From assembly GCF_001294335.1 (NCBI RefSeq), contig NZ_LGKG01000090.1, forward strand, positions 62,001 through 126,000: DNA of 64,000 nucleotides, given 5' to 3'. Shown one piece after another: positions 43,056-51,155 of this stretch (position 1 is the stretch's first letter; every line of letters begins with the position of its first letter). The notes under the pieces are model-generated. The model did not search any database, had not been told where the DNA came from, and worked only from the letters and a program-made list of their open reading frames with translations. The position numbers and the translations under genes are program-made. This stretch comes from Streptomyces chattanoogensis (GTDB taxonomy: Bacteria > Actinomycetota > Actinomycetes > Streptomycetales > Streptomycetaceae).

Positions 43056-43739
43056 TCACGCCGTGAAGCGCACCGCCCGCCGGATCTCGGGCCGGTCGGT
43101 CACCACCCCGTCCAGACCCAGTCCGCGTGCGAGCCGGAGCTGATCGTGGGTGTTGACCGTCCAGCCCAGGACCTTCAGATGCGCGGCGTGCGCGCGCTCG
43201 ACCAGCTCTAGGGTGAGCCGGCGGATGTTCAGCGAGAGCATGCTCGCGCCGACGACCTGGGCGCGGTCGACGACATCGGTGCCGTAGCGGCTGCCCACCA
43301 GGGCGGTCCGGACGCCCGGCAGCAGTGTGCGGATCGCGGCCAGCGCCTCGTCGTGGAAGGAGATCACATCGATCCGGCCGGTCAGATCGCGCGCACGCAT
43401 CACCTCCGCCAGCGCCTGCGCGGCCGCCACATCCTTGATCTCGGCCTGCAGCGGTGCCTTGACCGCCTCCACGACCTCCTCGAACACCGGGATCCGCTCG
43501 CCCCGCCCGGCATCCAGCTCCCGCAGTTCGGCCAGCGTGCGCTCGGCGATCGGGCCGGTGCCGTCGGTCGTCCGGTCCACGTCCGCGTCGTGCATCACCA
43601 CGAGCGCGCCGTCCTTGCTCAGATGCAGATCGAGTTCGATCACATCGAGGCCCTCGCGCTCGGCGCGCACGAAGGAGCGCAGGGTGTTCTCCGGCTCCAC
43701 GCCCATGACCCCGCGGTGTCCGATGGTGAGAAAGGACAA
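43056..43739 (-). CDS. Glycerophosphodiester phosphodiesterase
   Basis: TTG 43739 is taken as the start (GAGGCA upstream); longer frames read through a repeat-rich leader. 227 residues, cytoplasmic. GDPD-fold signatures: TIGHRGVMGVEPENTL with the catalytic His, VIELDLHLSKDGALVVMHD with the metal ligands Glu and Asp and the second His, then QAEIKD and VDVISF-type strand residues (IDVISFHDEAL). The enzyme hydrolyses glycerophosphodiesters from phospholipid turnover to glycerol-3-phosphate and an alcohol. Its leader is a set of degenerate repeats (43748-43830). Confidence 0.85.
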   Translation of the reverse strand: MSFLTIGHRGVMGVEPENTLRSFVRAEREGLDVIELDLHLSKDGALVVMHDADVDRTTDGTGPIAERTLAELRELDAGRGERIPVFEEVVEAVKAPLQAEIKDVAAAQALAEVMRARDLTGRIDVISFHDEALAAIRTLLPGVRTALVGSRYGTDVVDRAQVVGASMLSLNIRRLTLELVERAHAAHLKVLGWTVNTHDQLRLARGLGLDGVVTDRPEIRRAVRFTA

Positions 43740-44107
43740 GGCTGCCTCGCTTCTGTCGGCTTGTTCGCTTCTGTCGGCTCGTGACTCTGTCGGCTCGTGA
43801 ATCTTTAGGCTCGTGAATCTGGCGGCTTTTGAGGTGTTGGCTGGAAAGTGCCGTTTGAAGGTATCGGCCGAAATGTGTCGACCATCGACAAACTGCTGCC
43901 CGAAATGGCCCACAGCCTAATCCGTTCTGCCCCATACCGCTGCAGGGACAACTGCTCCCTAGGCCGTACGAGTGCCCCGCCCCCTCGGCCGCCACGCACC
44001 GCGGGGAACCTTTCCGCCCGGCCAGGGCCTCTGAAGGAGTACGGCGCAGGACGGCGTGCGGCGTACCGCGTCGGGCGTGGAGACCACGATGAGCAGAAGG
44101 GCACACG
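43740..44107. promoter_or_regulatory. Divergent GDPD/sigma-factor region with repeats
   Basis: No gene. At 43748-43830, five degenerate 14-19 base units of the form (C)TCTGTCGGCTCGTGA are arrayed. The rest probably holds the sigma-factor promoter. Confidence 0.4.
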
Positions 44108-44662
44108 ATGCACCACGGCCACAGCCACGGCCAAGGCCACGGCCCCGGCCGGGACGAGGCGTTCAGCGCCTTCATGGCGTCTCGCTACCCTTCCCTGCTG
44201 CGCACGGCCACGCTGCTGACGGGCACCGCCACCGGGGCCGAGGACCTGGCGCAGGAGGCGCTGCTGCGCACCTACCGGGCGTGGCGGCGGATCGGCCGGA
44301 TCGAGGCGGCCGAGGCCTATACGCGGACGACGATGGCGCGGCTGCTGGCCAAGGACCGGCGGCGGCGCTGGAGCCAGGAGCTCCCGGCGGAGCAGCTGCC
44401 GGAGGTGCCGGGCCCCGGCCATGACGAGTGGGTGGCGACCGCCGTGTCCGTACGGGCCGTGCTGCGCCAACTCCCGCCCGCCCAGCGGGCCGTACTGGTG
44501 CTGCGCTACTACCACCAGCTGACCGAACGGGGGATCGCCGAGGCGCTGGGCTGCTCGGTCGGCACGGTCAAGAGCCGGGCGGCCCGTGCGCTGTCCGCGT
44601 TACGTGACGCGGGTTTCCTCACAGCGGTAACGGATCGGGAGAAAGGCGCGGGCGATGAGTGA
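44108..44662 (+). CDS. SigE-family RNA polymerase sigma factor (ECF type)
   Basis: ATG 44108 follows AGAAGGG and gives 184 residues. The first 14 residues are His/Gly-rich (HHGHSHGQGHG), a possible metal-binding tail. Region 2 (about 25-95) contains LRTATLLTGTATGAEDLAQE. Region 4 (about 115-175) has LPPAQRAVLVLRYYHQLTE and the HTH GIAEALGCSVGTVKSRAARA. Matches the SANT/SigE-like ECF subfamily. It overlaps the next gene by eight bases, whose membrane protein is its likely anti-sigma partner. The regulated genes are not evident here. Confidence 0.9.
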   Translation: MHHGHSHGQGHGPGRDEAFSAFMASRYPSLLRTATLLTGTATGAEDLAQEALLRTYRAWRRIGRIEAAEAYTRTTMARLLAKDRRRRWSQELPAEQLPEVPGPGHDEWVATAVSVRAVLRQLPPAQRAVLVLRYYHQLTERGIAEALGCSVGTVKSRAARALSALRDAGFLTAVTDREKGAGDE

Positions 44663-45320
44663 CGACGGAGAGCGCGTGCTCGTGGCCGAGCGGGTGCGGC
44701 AGCTGCTCGCGGAGGCGGCCGAGCCGGACGTCCGGGTCCGGTGTCCCGGGCCGGAGTTCACCGAGCAGGCCCGCCGGGGGCTGGTACGGCGGCGGGCGGC
44801 GCTGGCCGCGGGGGTGGCGGCGGCCGTCGCCGCGGGAGCGGTCGCGGTGCCGTTCGCCGTCGGCCGTAAGGAACAGCACAGCGACCGGGTGGTGGCGGCC
44901 GCCCCCGCACAGTGCGTACGGTCCGCCGCGCGGGAGATCGCGGCATGGCGGGCGCGCGGGTTCCAGCCGGTGAGCGGGACGCTGCGGCCCGGAGCGATCG
45001 ACCTGAGCGACGGGATGACGGAAGGTTCCGGCTTCCGCTTCGAGGTCGACGGGACGCTGGCGCGCGGGCCGGTCTCCTCCCGGAGGCCGGTCACGGTCTG
45101 GTATCCGGTGGCCGAGGCACAGCTTCCCCCGCCCGGCAGATACGTCCTGCTGCTGAATCCGGGAGACCGCCCCAGCACGACCGGCGAGCGGCTGTACGAC
45201 TTCACACCGGACCAGGTCCTCCCGATCGGCGGCGACGGGAAGGTGCGGCTGGACTGCGGGCGGGACGGCCAACGAGCCGTGGAGGTAAGGCAGTTGAGGT
45301 CGGACGTCGCCACCCCGTAG
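44655..45320 (+). CDS. Membrane protein partner of the ECF sigma factor, probable anti-sigma function
   Basis: 221 residues; the start overlaps the sigma gene. The N-terminal cytoplasmic part (about 1-48) is short and lacks a zinc HxxxCxxC motif. One helix (ALAAGVAAAVAAGAVAVPFAVG, about 49-70) crosses the membrane. The extracellular domain (about 75-221) is strand-rich with two Cys (PAQCVRSA and RLDCGRDG). The topology and gene order are those of anti-sigma factors, but no anti-sigma domain is recognised, so the role is inferred. Confidence 0.65.
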   Translation: MSDDGERVLVAERVRQLLAEAAEPDVRVRCPGPEFTEQARRGLVRRRAALAAGVAAAVAAGAVAVPFAVGRKEQHSDRVVAAAPAQCVRSAAREIAAWRARGFQPVSGTLRPGAIDLSDGMTEGSGFRFEVDGTLARGPVSSRRPVTVWYPVAEAQLPPPGRYVLLLNPGDRPSTTGERLYDFTPDQVLPIGGDGKVRLDCGRDGQRAVEVRQLRSDVATP

Positions 45321-45351
45321 CGGTGCGGCGCCGTGACGCGCCGGAGCCTGC

Positions 45352-45966
45352 TCACTCCTGCGGGGGCGGGACGTCACACGTCCCACGTCCGGCCTCCCCG
45401 AGCCCGTCCAGGTCCTCCAGCATCGCCTCGGCCAGCTCCAGCTCGGCCAGCTGCCGGCGCTCGCTCCAGCTCAGTGCGACCCGCGGGAACGCCCACTCCT
45501 CGGCCCGCTCGGCCTGCTCGGCGCGCAGCCGGGCGTCCCGGATCTCCTCGAGTTCGCCGCGGGTCCGCTCGATGTGCTGCTCCACCAGGGTGCGCAGGGT
45601 GCCGGGGGCGGCGAGATGGCCCAGCCAGACCCGCAGCACCAGGGGGTGCTTGAGGACAGGGGTGCCGGGGTCGCCGGCGCCGTCGGCCCATGCGGCGAGC
45701 GCGTCCCGCCCGGCCTCGGTGATCGTGTAGCGGCGGGTGGCCCGCGGCTCCTCCGGGCCCGAACGCCGCGAGGTGGCGAACCCCAGCGACTCCAGCCGCC
45801 GCAGCTCCGCGTAGATCTGGCTGATGGCCGGCGACCAGTAGAAGAACCGCAGCGAGGAGTCCGCCCACTTCTTCAGCTCGTAGCCGGTGCGCCCGCCGCG
45901 GAAGGAGAGCAGCCCGAGCACCGCCCACCCGGTGGGCGGAAGCCCGGCGGCGTCGCCCCGCGGCAT
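45352..45966 (-). CDS. PadR-family transcriptional regulator
   Basis: ATG 45966 gives 204 residues with the normal N-terminus for the family. ATG 46053 is also in frame, would add a Gln/Gly/Arg repeat of 29 residues and could be used by a leaderless transcript. The winged HTH (about 8-90) includes PPTGWAVLGLLSFRGGRTGY, WSPAISQIYAELRRLESLG and TRRYTITEAGRDALAAW. The C-terminal Vir-like helical domain (about 105-190) mediates dimerisation. It is divergent from the luciferase-like monooxygenase at 46103; the palindrome at 46048-46059 between them is the probable operator. It likely represses both genes. Confidence 0.85.
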   Translation of the reverse strand: MPRGDAAGLPPTGWAVLGLLSFRGGRTGYELKKWADSSLRFFYWSPAISQIYAELRRLESLGFATSRRSGPEEPRATRRYTITEAGRDALAAWADGAGDPGTPVLKHPLVLRVWLGHLAAPGTLRTLVEQHIERTRGELEEIRDARLRAEQAERAEEWAFPRVALSWSERRQLAELELAEAMLEDLDGLGEAGRGTCDVPPPQE

Positions 45967-46047
45967 CTCCCGCCCCTGCCCTGTCTCTCGCCCCTGCCGT
46001 ATCTCTTGCCCCTGCCCTGCCTCTTGCTTGTTGTGAATCTGACGGCT

Positions 46048-46059
46048 AGTCATATGACT
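46048..46059 (+). promoter_or_regulatory. Candidate PadR operator
   Basis: AGTCATATGACT is a perfect 12-base palindrome between divergent PadR and monooxygenase genes, next to an AT-rich TGATTAAAATAAGG stretch. PadR sites commonly contain ATGT/ACAT- or TCAT/ATGA-type arms. Confidence 0.55.
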
Positions 46060-46102
46060 GATTAAAATAAGGAGTTCGCTGGAACGCAACCCGGGAGGCG
46101 TC

Positions 46103-47233
46103 ATGAAGTTCTCGGTCATCTTCGAGGCCCAGCTCGCCGATCCGACCGTCGAGCGCGAGCACCAGCTCTTCCGCGACAGCGTGGAACAGGCCGTGCTGGC
46201 CGAGCGGATGGGATTCGACCGGATCTGGGCCGTCGAACACCACTCCCTGAAGTGGTACGCGCATATGAGCGCCCCCGAAATCTTCCTGACCTGGGTCGCG
46301 GCACGGACCAGCACCCTCCGCATCGGCCACGGCGTCGTCTGCATGCCGTTCGCCTTCAATCACCCCGCGCGGGTCGCCGAGCGCGCCGCCACCCTCGATC
46401 TGCTCTCCGGCGGCCGGCTCGACCTCGGCGCCGGGCGCGGCGGCACCGAGCAGGAGACCTCGCTGTGCGGCGTCGACCGGGACCGTACGGCCCGGGAGGT
46501 GCAGGAGGCGCTGCGCATCATCGGCAGGGCCTGGCAGGACGAGGAGCTCGAGTACCACGGCGAGTTGATCGACATCCCGCCGCACCCGATCCTGCCCCGC
46601 CCGCACCAGCGGCCGCACCCGCCGCTCTTCCTCGCGTGCAGCCGTACGGACACGCTGCGGCAGGCCGCCGAGATGGGCCTCGGCGCCCTGGTGATGGGCT
46701 TCGCGGGGCCCGACGCGATCGCCGCGATGCGCGGCGCGTACGACACGGCCCGCGCGGCCCGCACCGGCGACCGGCTGGTCTCCACGGTGGTCAACGATCA
46801 CTTCGCCGTGCTGTGCCCGACGATCGTGCTCGACGACCGTGACCGCGCCCGTGCCGTGGGACTGCGCGGCCAGCGGTTCTTCGCCCAGTCGATCGGCTAC
46901 TGGTACGGCGGCGCCGGACTGCCGGACGAGGCCGTCGTGGCGGGCGTGTCGGCCGCGGAGGCCGAGGCCGAGCTGCGGCGGGCCGGCGAGCAGGTCGCCG
47001 CCCGCCTCGACGAGCAGCGCATCCCCGTCCGCCCCACCTCCACCGCCACTTTCCACGCCGACCACGCCTACGGCACCGCCGGGGACGCGATCGCCTATGT
47101 GGAGCGGCTGCGGGCGGCCGGCGCCGACGAGGTCATGTGTCTGATCCAGATGGGCACCGTGCCGCAGGAGGTCTGCATGGAAACCATCCGCCAGTGGGGT
47201 GAAAAGGTTATTCCATGCTTTATTGGCGTATAG
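46103..47233 (+). CDS. LLM-class flavin-dependent oxidoreductase (luciferase-like monooxygenase)
   Basis: ATG 46103 follows GGGAGGCG and gives 376 residues. TIM-barrel luciferase family: FSVIFEAQLADP at strand 1, MGFDRIWAVEHHSLKWYAHM with the conserved His pair, IGHGVVCMPFAFNHPARVAE, and GRLDLGAGRGGTEQE as the flavin-phosphate loop. The C-terminal ADEVMCLIQMGTVPQEVCME ends the barrel. It would use reduced FMN from a separate reductase with O2; the flavin reductase at 54063 could serve but is not linked. Controlled by the divergent PadR gene. Confidence 0.85.
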   Translation: MKFSVIFEAQLADPTVEREHQLFRDSVEQAVLAERMGFDRIWAVEHHSLKWYAHMSAPEIFLTWVAARTSTLRIGHGVVCMPFAFNHPARVAERAATLDLLSGGRLDLGAGRGGTEQETSLCGVDRDRTAREVQEALRIIGRAWQDEELEYHGELIDIPPHPILPRPHQRPHPPLFLACSRTDTLRQAAEMGLGALVMGFAGPDAIAAMRGAYDTARAARTGDRLVSTVVNDHFAVLCPTIVLDDRDRARAVGLRGQRFFAQSIGYWYGGAGLPDEAVVAGVSAAEAEAELRRAGEQVAARLDEQRIPVRPTSTATFHADHAYGTAGDAIAYVERLRAAGADEVMCLIQMGTVPQEVCMETIRQWGEKVIPCFIGV

Positions 47234-47501
47234 GGGAAGGGAACGGGTGGCCTGGGAGGGTGGTGTGGCATATGCCATGCCGCCCTCGATGTTTCGCGGC
47301 CCGAACCCGATTCCGTCACCGGAGGAATGGCGGATTCCCTTGCCAGGACGGGCGGAACGTCTCACTCCTCCCGCCCTTCACAGGAAAAATGAGCGTCCAG
47401 GGCGGGTTTTCGCAGAAAAATTTTCACCGCCTCCCCTTGAGTCGACGATCCTTCGCTGGTTACCGTGTGCTGACAAGACGATCTACCGCCGGAGGGCAGT
47501 C
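47234..47501. other. Intergenic region upstream of the DUF6421 operon
   Basis: No gene. It contains the 12-base palindrome TGGCATATGCCA at 47266-47277, an AT-rich GAAAAATTTTC dyad near 47415-47425 and the promoter noted at 47437-47466. Confidence 0.5.
47437..47466 (+). promoter_or_regulatory. Candidate housekeeping promoter of the DUF6421 operon
   Basis: TTGAGT (47437-47442) and TACCGT (47461-47466) are separated by 18 bases, a reasonable HrdB-type pair 36 bases upstream of the DUF6421 start. Confidence 0.5.
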
Positions 47502-48899
47502 ATGACGGAAATTCTTTCGCCTGTGGGTGTCCCGGAGGGCACCGCGACCGCAGAGCGTGTGGTCGAGCACCCGGCGTGGCCCGTCCTCAAGGACGCCGTC
47601 GAGACCATCCGTCCATGGCAGTCCAAGGACGGCTCGATCGACCTGGAGGCCGAGGGCGCACCGTCCGCCGGCACCGTCCGCGCCGAGGTCGAGCGCGTGA
47701 TAGCGGCCGTCGCGGAGCTCGCCCCGCTGCTCCCGCACGACGCCGCCTACCACCAGGCGGTCACCGCCGATCTGCGCCGCTGGGCCGACGACGGCTTCGG
47801 TGTGCCCGACTTCCTCGACTCGCTGCTCGCCTTCCAGCCCGCCCGGCAGCGCGCCGACGGCCTCCAGCACCTCGTCCTGTTCCCGATGTACACCCAGAAC
47901 GGCAACCCGGACCGTAACTTCGAGGCCGTCGTGCTGCGCATGGTCTGGCCCGACTGGCTCGCCGAGCTGGAGCGCACCCGTTACGACAACGCCCTCTTCT
48001 GCGGTATCACCTTCGAGGACTTCACCGCCGGTTACGACACCAACTCCGCCGTCCTCTTCCCCGAGACCATCGCGGTCCGCGAGGCCCCCGAGCGCTTCAC
48101 CTGGGGCGGCATCTTCTGCGACCGCGAGGCCGCCCGCTTCCGCCGGGTCACCGCCGCCGCCGTCGAGACCCTCGGCCTCGAAGTGCCCGAGGACATCCGC
48201 GAGATGCTCGCCGACCAGCAGCGCTGCCAGGAGGCGTTCGTCCTGTGGGACATGGTGCACGACCGCACCCACAGCCACGGTGACCTGCCGTTCGACCCCT
48301 TCATGATCAAGCAGCGGCAGCCGTTCTGGATGTACGGCCTCGAGGAGCTGCGCTGCGACCTCACCGCCTTCAAGGAGGCCGTGAAGCTGGAGTCCGAGGG
48401 CTACCGCCAGGCGCGTGATGTGCAGTTCGCGGTGATCTTCGACCGGATGTTCCGGTTCCCCGTCACCGGCGACCGGGTGCGCAATTATGACGGCCTCGGC
48501 GGCCAGCTGCTCTTCGCCTACCTGCACCAGCACGACGTCGTACGCTGGACGGACAACACACTCCACATCGACTGGGAGCGGGCGCCCAAGGTCACCAACG
48601 AGCTGTGCGGCGAGATCGAAAAGCTCTACCGCGACGGCATCGACCGGCCCAAGCTGGTCCACTGGTTCGCCGCGTACGACCTCGTCTCGACCTACCTCGC
48701 ACCGCACCCCGGTTCGGTCTGGGCCAAGGGACCCGACGCCCTCGACCTCGACCAGCCGCCGCGCAAACTCGTGGACGACGTGCTGGCGGACGAGTTCCCC
48801 CTGAGCATGTTCTACGAGGCGCTCCGCAAGAAGCTGCGTACGGTGATCGCCTCCACCAAGGGCATCACGGCCGACAGCGACGCACTGGCGGCGGCGTGA
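47502..48899 (+). CDS. DUF6421 family protein
   Basis: ATG 47502 with GGAGGGC upstream gives 465 residues, soluble, no signal. The family is conserved in Streptomyces and of unknown function. Visible features: an acidic N-terminal helical part, DFLDSLLAFQPARQRADG, CGITFEDFTAGYDTNSAVLF, FVLWDMVHDRTHSHGDLPFD (His-rich, a possible metal site with the nearby Asp and His) and IKQRQPFWMYGLEELRCDLT. It overlaps the frame of, and is 60 bases from, the SDR gene, which is followed by a threonine aldolase. The three genes appear to be one operon, so a role in an amino-acid or aldehyde step is possible. Confidence 0.8.
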   Translation: MTEILSPVGVPEGTATAERVVEHPAWPVLKDAVETIRPWQSKDGSIDLEAEGAPSAGTVRAEVERVIAAVAELAPLLPHDAAYHQAVTADLRRWADDGFGVPDFLDSLLAFQPARQRADGLQHLVLFPMYTQNGNPDRNFEAVVLRMVWPDWLAELERTRYDNALFCGITFEDFTAGYDTNSAVLFPETIAVREAPERFTWGGIFCDREAARFRRVTAAAVETLGLEVPEDIREMLADQQRCQEAFVLWDMVHDRTHSHGDLPFDPFMIKQRQPFWMYGLEELRCDLTAFKEAVKLESEGYRQARDVQFAVIFDRMFRFPVTGDRVRNYDGLGGQLLFAYLHQHDVVRWTDNTLHIDWERAPKVTNELCGEIEKLYRDGIDRPKLVHWFAAYDLVSTYLAPHPGSVWAKGPDALDLDQPPRKLVDDVLADEFPLSMFYEALRKKLRTVIASTKGITADSDALAAA

Positions 48900-48958
48900 A
48901 GACCGACCGCGACAACCGGCAGACGGCCGTCCAGGGGCAGGACGAGGAGGCGACGAAG

Positions 48959-49720
48959 ATGGGTACTTCGACGGGTGGCCAGGGGCCGCTGGAGGGCGCG
49001 GTCATCGCGGTGGCGGGAGCGGCCGGACCGGCCGGCCGGGCCACGCTGCTGCGGCTGGCCGAGGCGGGCGCGGTGGTGGTCGGCTCCGACGCGGACCCCG
49101 AGCGCTTGGCGCAGGCCGTCGACGCGGCCCGCTACGCACACGGCGGCGCCACGGTGATAGGGGACACCGTCGATCTCCTCGACCCGGAGCAGACCCGCGA
49201 ATGGGCGGACCGTACGGAGAAGGAATTCGGCCGGATCGACGGCCTGGTCCACCTCGTGGGCGGCTGGCGCGGCTCGTCGACCTTCCCGGAGACCAGCCTC
49301 ACGGACTGGGATGTGCTGCACAAGCTGCTGATCCGCACCGTCCAGCACACCTCCCTCGCCTTCCACGACGCCCTCGAGCGCAGCGGCAACGGCCGTTTCG
49401 TGCTCATCAGCGCGGCCGGCGCCTCCAAGCCCACCGCGGGCAATGCCGCCTACGCCGCCTCCAAGGCCGCCGCGGAGGCCTGGACGCTCGCCATGGCCGA
49501 CGGCTTCCGCAAGTCGGGGGGTGAGCAGGGACCGCGCGCCGCGGCTGCCATCCTGATCGTCAAGGCGCTCGTCAACGAGCAGATGCGCGCCGAGCGACCG
49601 AATGCCAAGTTCGCGGGCTTCACGGACGTCACGGAGCTGGCCGAGGCCATCGCCGGGATCTGGAGCCGGCCCGCCCAGGAAGTGAATGGACAGCGTCTGT
49701 GGCTGACCCCCAAGCCGTGA
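48959..49720 (+). CDS. SDR-family oxidoreductase in the DUF6421 operon
   Basis: ATG 48959 has GAGGAGG eight bases upstream. GTG 48896, overlapping the DUF6421 stop, is an alternative that adds 21 residues. 253 residues. The glycine-rich turn is atypical: AVAGAAGPAGRATLLRLA instead of TGxxxGxG. Strand 4 is LVHLVGGWRG, the Ser of the active site is in VLISAAGA, and Tyr/Lys are in NAAYAASKAAAEAW. The fold is kept, and the cofactor is likely NAD(P). Its stop overlaps the start region of the threonine aldolase gene. Confidence 0.8.
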   Translation: MGTSTGGQGPLEGAVIAVAGAAGPAGRATLLRLAEAGAVVVGSDADPERLAQAVDAARYAHGGATVIGDTVDLLDPEQTREWADRTEKEFGRIDGLVHLVGGWRGSSTFPETSLTDWDVLHKLLIRTVQHTSLAFHDALERSGNGRFVLISAAGASKPTAGNAAYAASKAAAEAWTLAMADGFRKSGGEQGPRAAAAILIVKALVNEQMRAERPNAKFAGFTDVTELAEAIAGIWSRPAQEVNGQRLWLTPKP

Positions 49721-50919
49721 CCCAGGCCGTGAGCCGAGCCGTGACCGAAGCCGTCAGCGAGGCGGTGGGCCGGGCCGTGCCGTCGGCTGTGCAGCGGGCC
49801 GTGAGCGAAGCGGTGAGCGCGACGGAGGGCCGGGCGGCCGGCCCGGCCGCCGGCGCGGGCACGACCGATGCCCGGCAGCACCACGACCGCGGGCTGCGCG
49901 GTTTCGCCAGCGACAACTACGCCGGCGCCCACCCGGAGGTCCTCGCCGCGATCGCCCTCGCCAACGGCGGCCACCAGGTCGCCTACGGCGAGGACGACTA
50001 CACCGCACACCTCCAGCGCGTCATCCGCAGCCACTTCGGGCAGCGCGCCGAGGCGTTCCCGGTGTTCAACGGCACGGGCGCCAATGTCGTCGCCCTCCAG
50101 GCGGTCACCGACCGCTGGGGCGCCGTGATCTGCGCCGAGAGCGCACACATCCACGTCGACGAGTGCGGTGCGCCCGAGCGGGTCGGCGGGCTCAAGCTGC
50201 TGACCGTACCGACCGAGGACGGCAAGCTCACGCCCGAGCTGATCGACCGGCAGGCATGGGGCTGGGACGACGAGCACCGCGCCATGCCGCAGGTCGTCTC
50301 GATCACCCAGAGCACCGAGCTCGGCACGGTCTACACCCCCGACGAGGTCCGGGCGATCTGCGAACACGCCCATGAGCGCGGCATGCTGGTGCACCTCGAC
50401 GGCTCCCGGATAGCCAACGCCGCGGCGACGCTGGACGTTCCGATGCGGGCGTTCACCAACGCCGCGGGTGTCGACCTCCTCTCCTACGGCGGCACCAAGA
50501 ACGGTGCCGTCTTCGGTGAGGCCGTGGTCGTCCTCAACCCCGACGCCGTACGGCACATGAAGCATCTGCGCAAGATGTCCATGCAGCTGGCCTCGAAGAT
50601 GCGCTTCGTCTCCGTCCAGCTGGAGGCCCTGCTGGCCAAGGACCTGTGGCTGCGCAACGCCCGGCACGCCAACACCATGGCGCAGCGGCTGGCGGCCGGG
50701 GTGCGGGAGATCGACGGCGTCGAGATCCTCTACCCCGTGCAGTCCAACGCGGTCTTCGCCCGCCTGCCGCACGACGTCAGCGAGCGGCTGCAGAAGCGGT
50801 ACCGGTTCTACTTCTGGGACGAGGCGGCCGGTGTCGTGCGGTGGATGTGCGCGTTCGACACGGTGGAGGAGGACGTGGACGGGTTCCTTGAGGCGATCAG
50901 GGAGGAAATCGCCCGCTGA
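49699..50919 (+). CDS. Low-specificity L-threonine aldolase-type PLP enzyme
   Basis: GTG 49699 overlaps the SDR gene by 22 bases; GTG 49717 (GTGA with the SDR stop) is also possible. 406 residues. The first 55 residues are an unusual Ala/Val repeat (AVTQAVSRAVTEAVSEAVG). The PLP fold type I part begins GLRGFASDNYAGAHPEVLA. Lys267 in SYGGTKNGAVFGE is the Schiff-base lysine. The catalytic His motif is AESAHIHVDECGAPE, and the Asp of the PLP site is in LVHLDGSRIANAAA. It cleaves threonine-like amino acids to glycine and an aldehyde. The neighbouring SDR may process that aldehyde. Confidence 0.85.
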   Translation: MADPQAVTQAVSRAVTEAVSEAVGRAVPSAVQRAVSEAVSATEGRAAGPAAGAGTTDARQHHDRGLRGFASDNYAGAHPEVLAAIALANGGHQVAYGEDDYTAHLQRVIRSHFGQRAEAFPVFNGTGANVVALQAVTDRWGAVICAESAHIHVDECGAPERVGGLKLLTVPTEDGKLTPELIDRQAWGWDDEHRAMPQVVSITQSTELGTVYTPDEVRAICEHAHERGMLVHLDGSRIANAAATLDVPMRAFTNAAGVDLLSYGGTKNGAVFGEAVVVLNPDAVRHMKHLRKMSMQLASKMRFVSVQLEALLAKDLWLRNARHANTMAQRLAAGVREIDGVEILYPVQSNAVFARLPHDVSERLQKRYRFYFWDEAAGVVRWMCAFDTVEEDVDGFLEAIREEIAR

Positions 50920-50928
50920 GCCGAGGTC

Positions 50929-51022
50929 GGTGGGGGTGAGCGCGGTCCGTCCACTGCGCGCGCGTGATGCCTTGCGTACGCCCCCACCGGTCTCTTCCCC
51001 CCTCAACGGGGAGGCGCCGGGC
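50929..51022 (+). repeat. Intergenic hairpin repeat, related to the centre of the element at 58725-59140
   Basis: GGTGGGGGTGAGC... to ...ACGCCCCCACC forms a hairpin, then CCCCTCAACGGGG. The whole is recognisably similar over about 94 bases to 58865-58958, with the shared GTCCACTGCG core. It ends near a thymine-poor spacer after the threonine aldolase gene. Confidence 0.65.
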
Positions 51023-51155
51023 CCGTCGGACAGCCAGAGAGTTCAATGAAGTGGACTGATCAGTGTCGTTTGCTGAACCATGGTCGGCCGTGCTCAAATG
51101 ACCTCCCGGCGGCCTCCACCGGCCGGTCCCCACCGAACTCTGAGGCGGCACTCCC

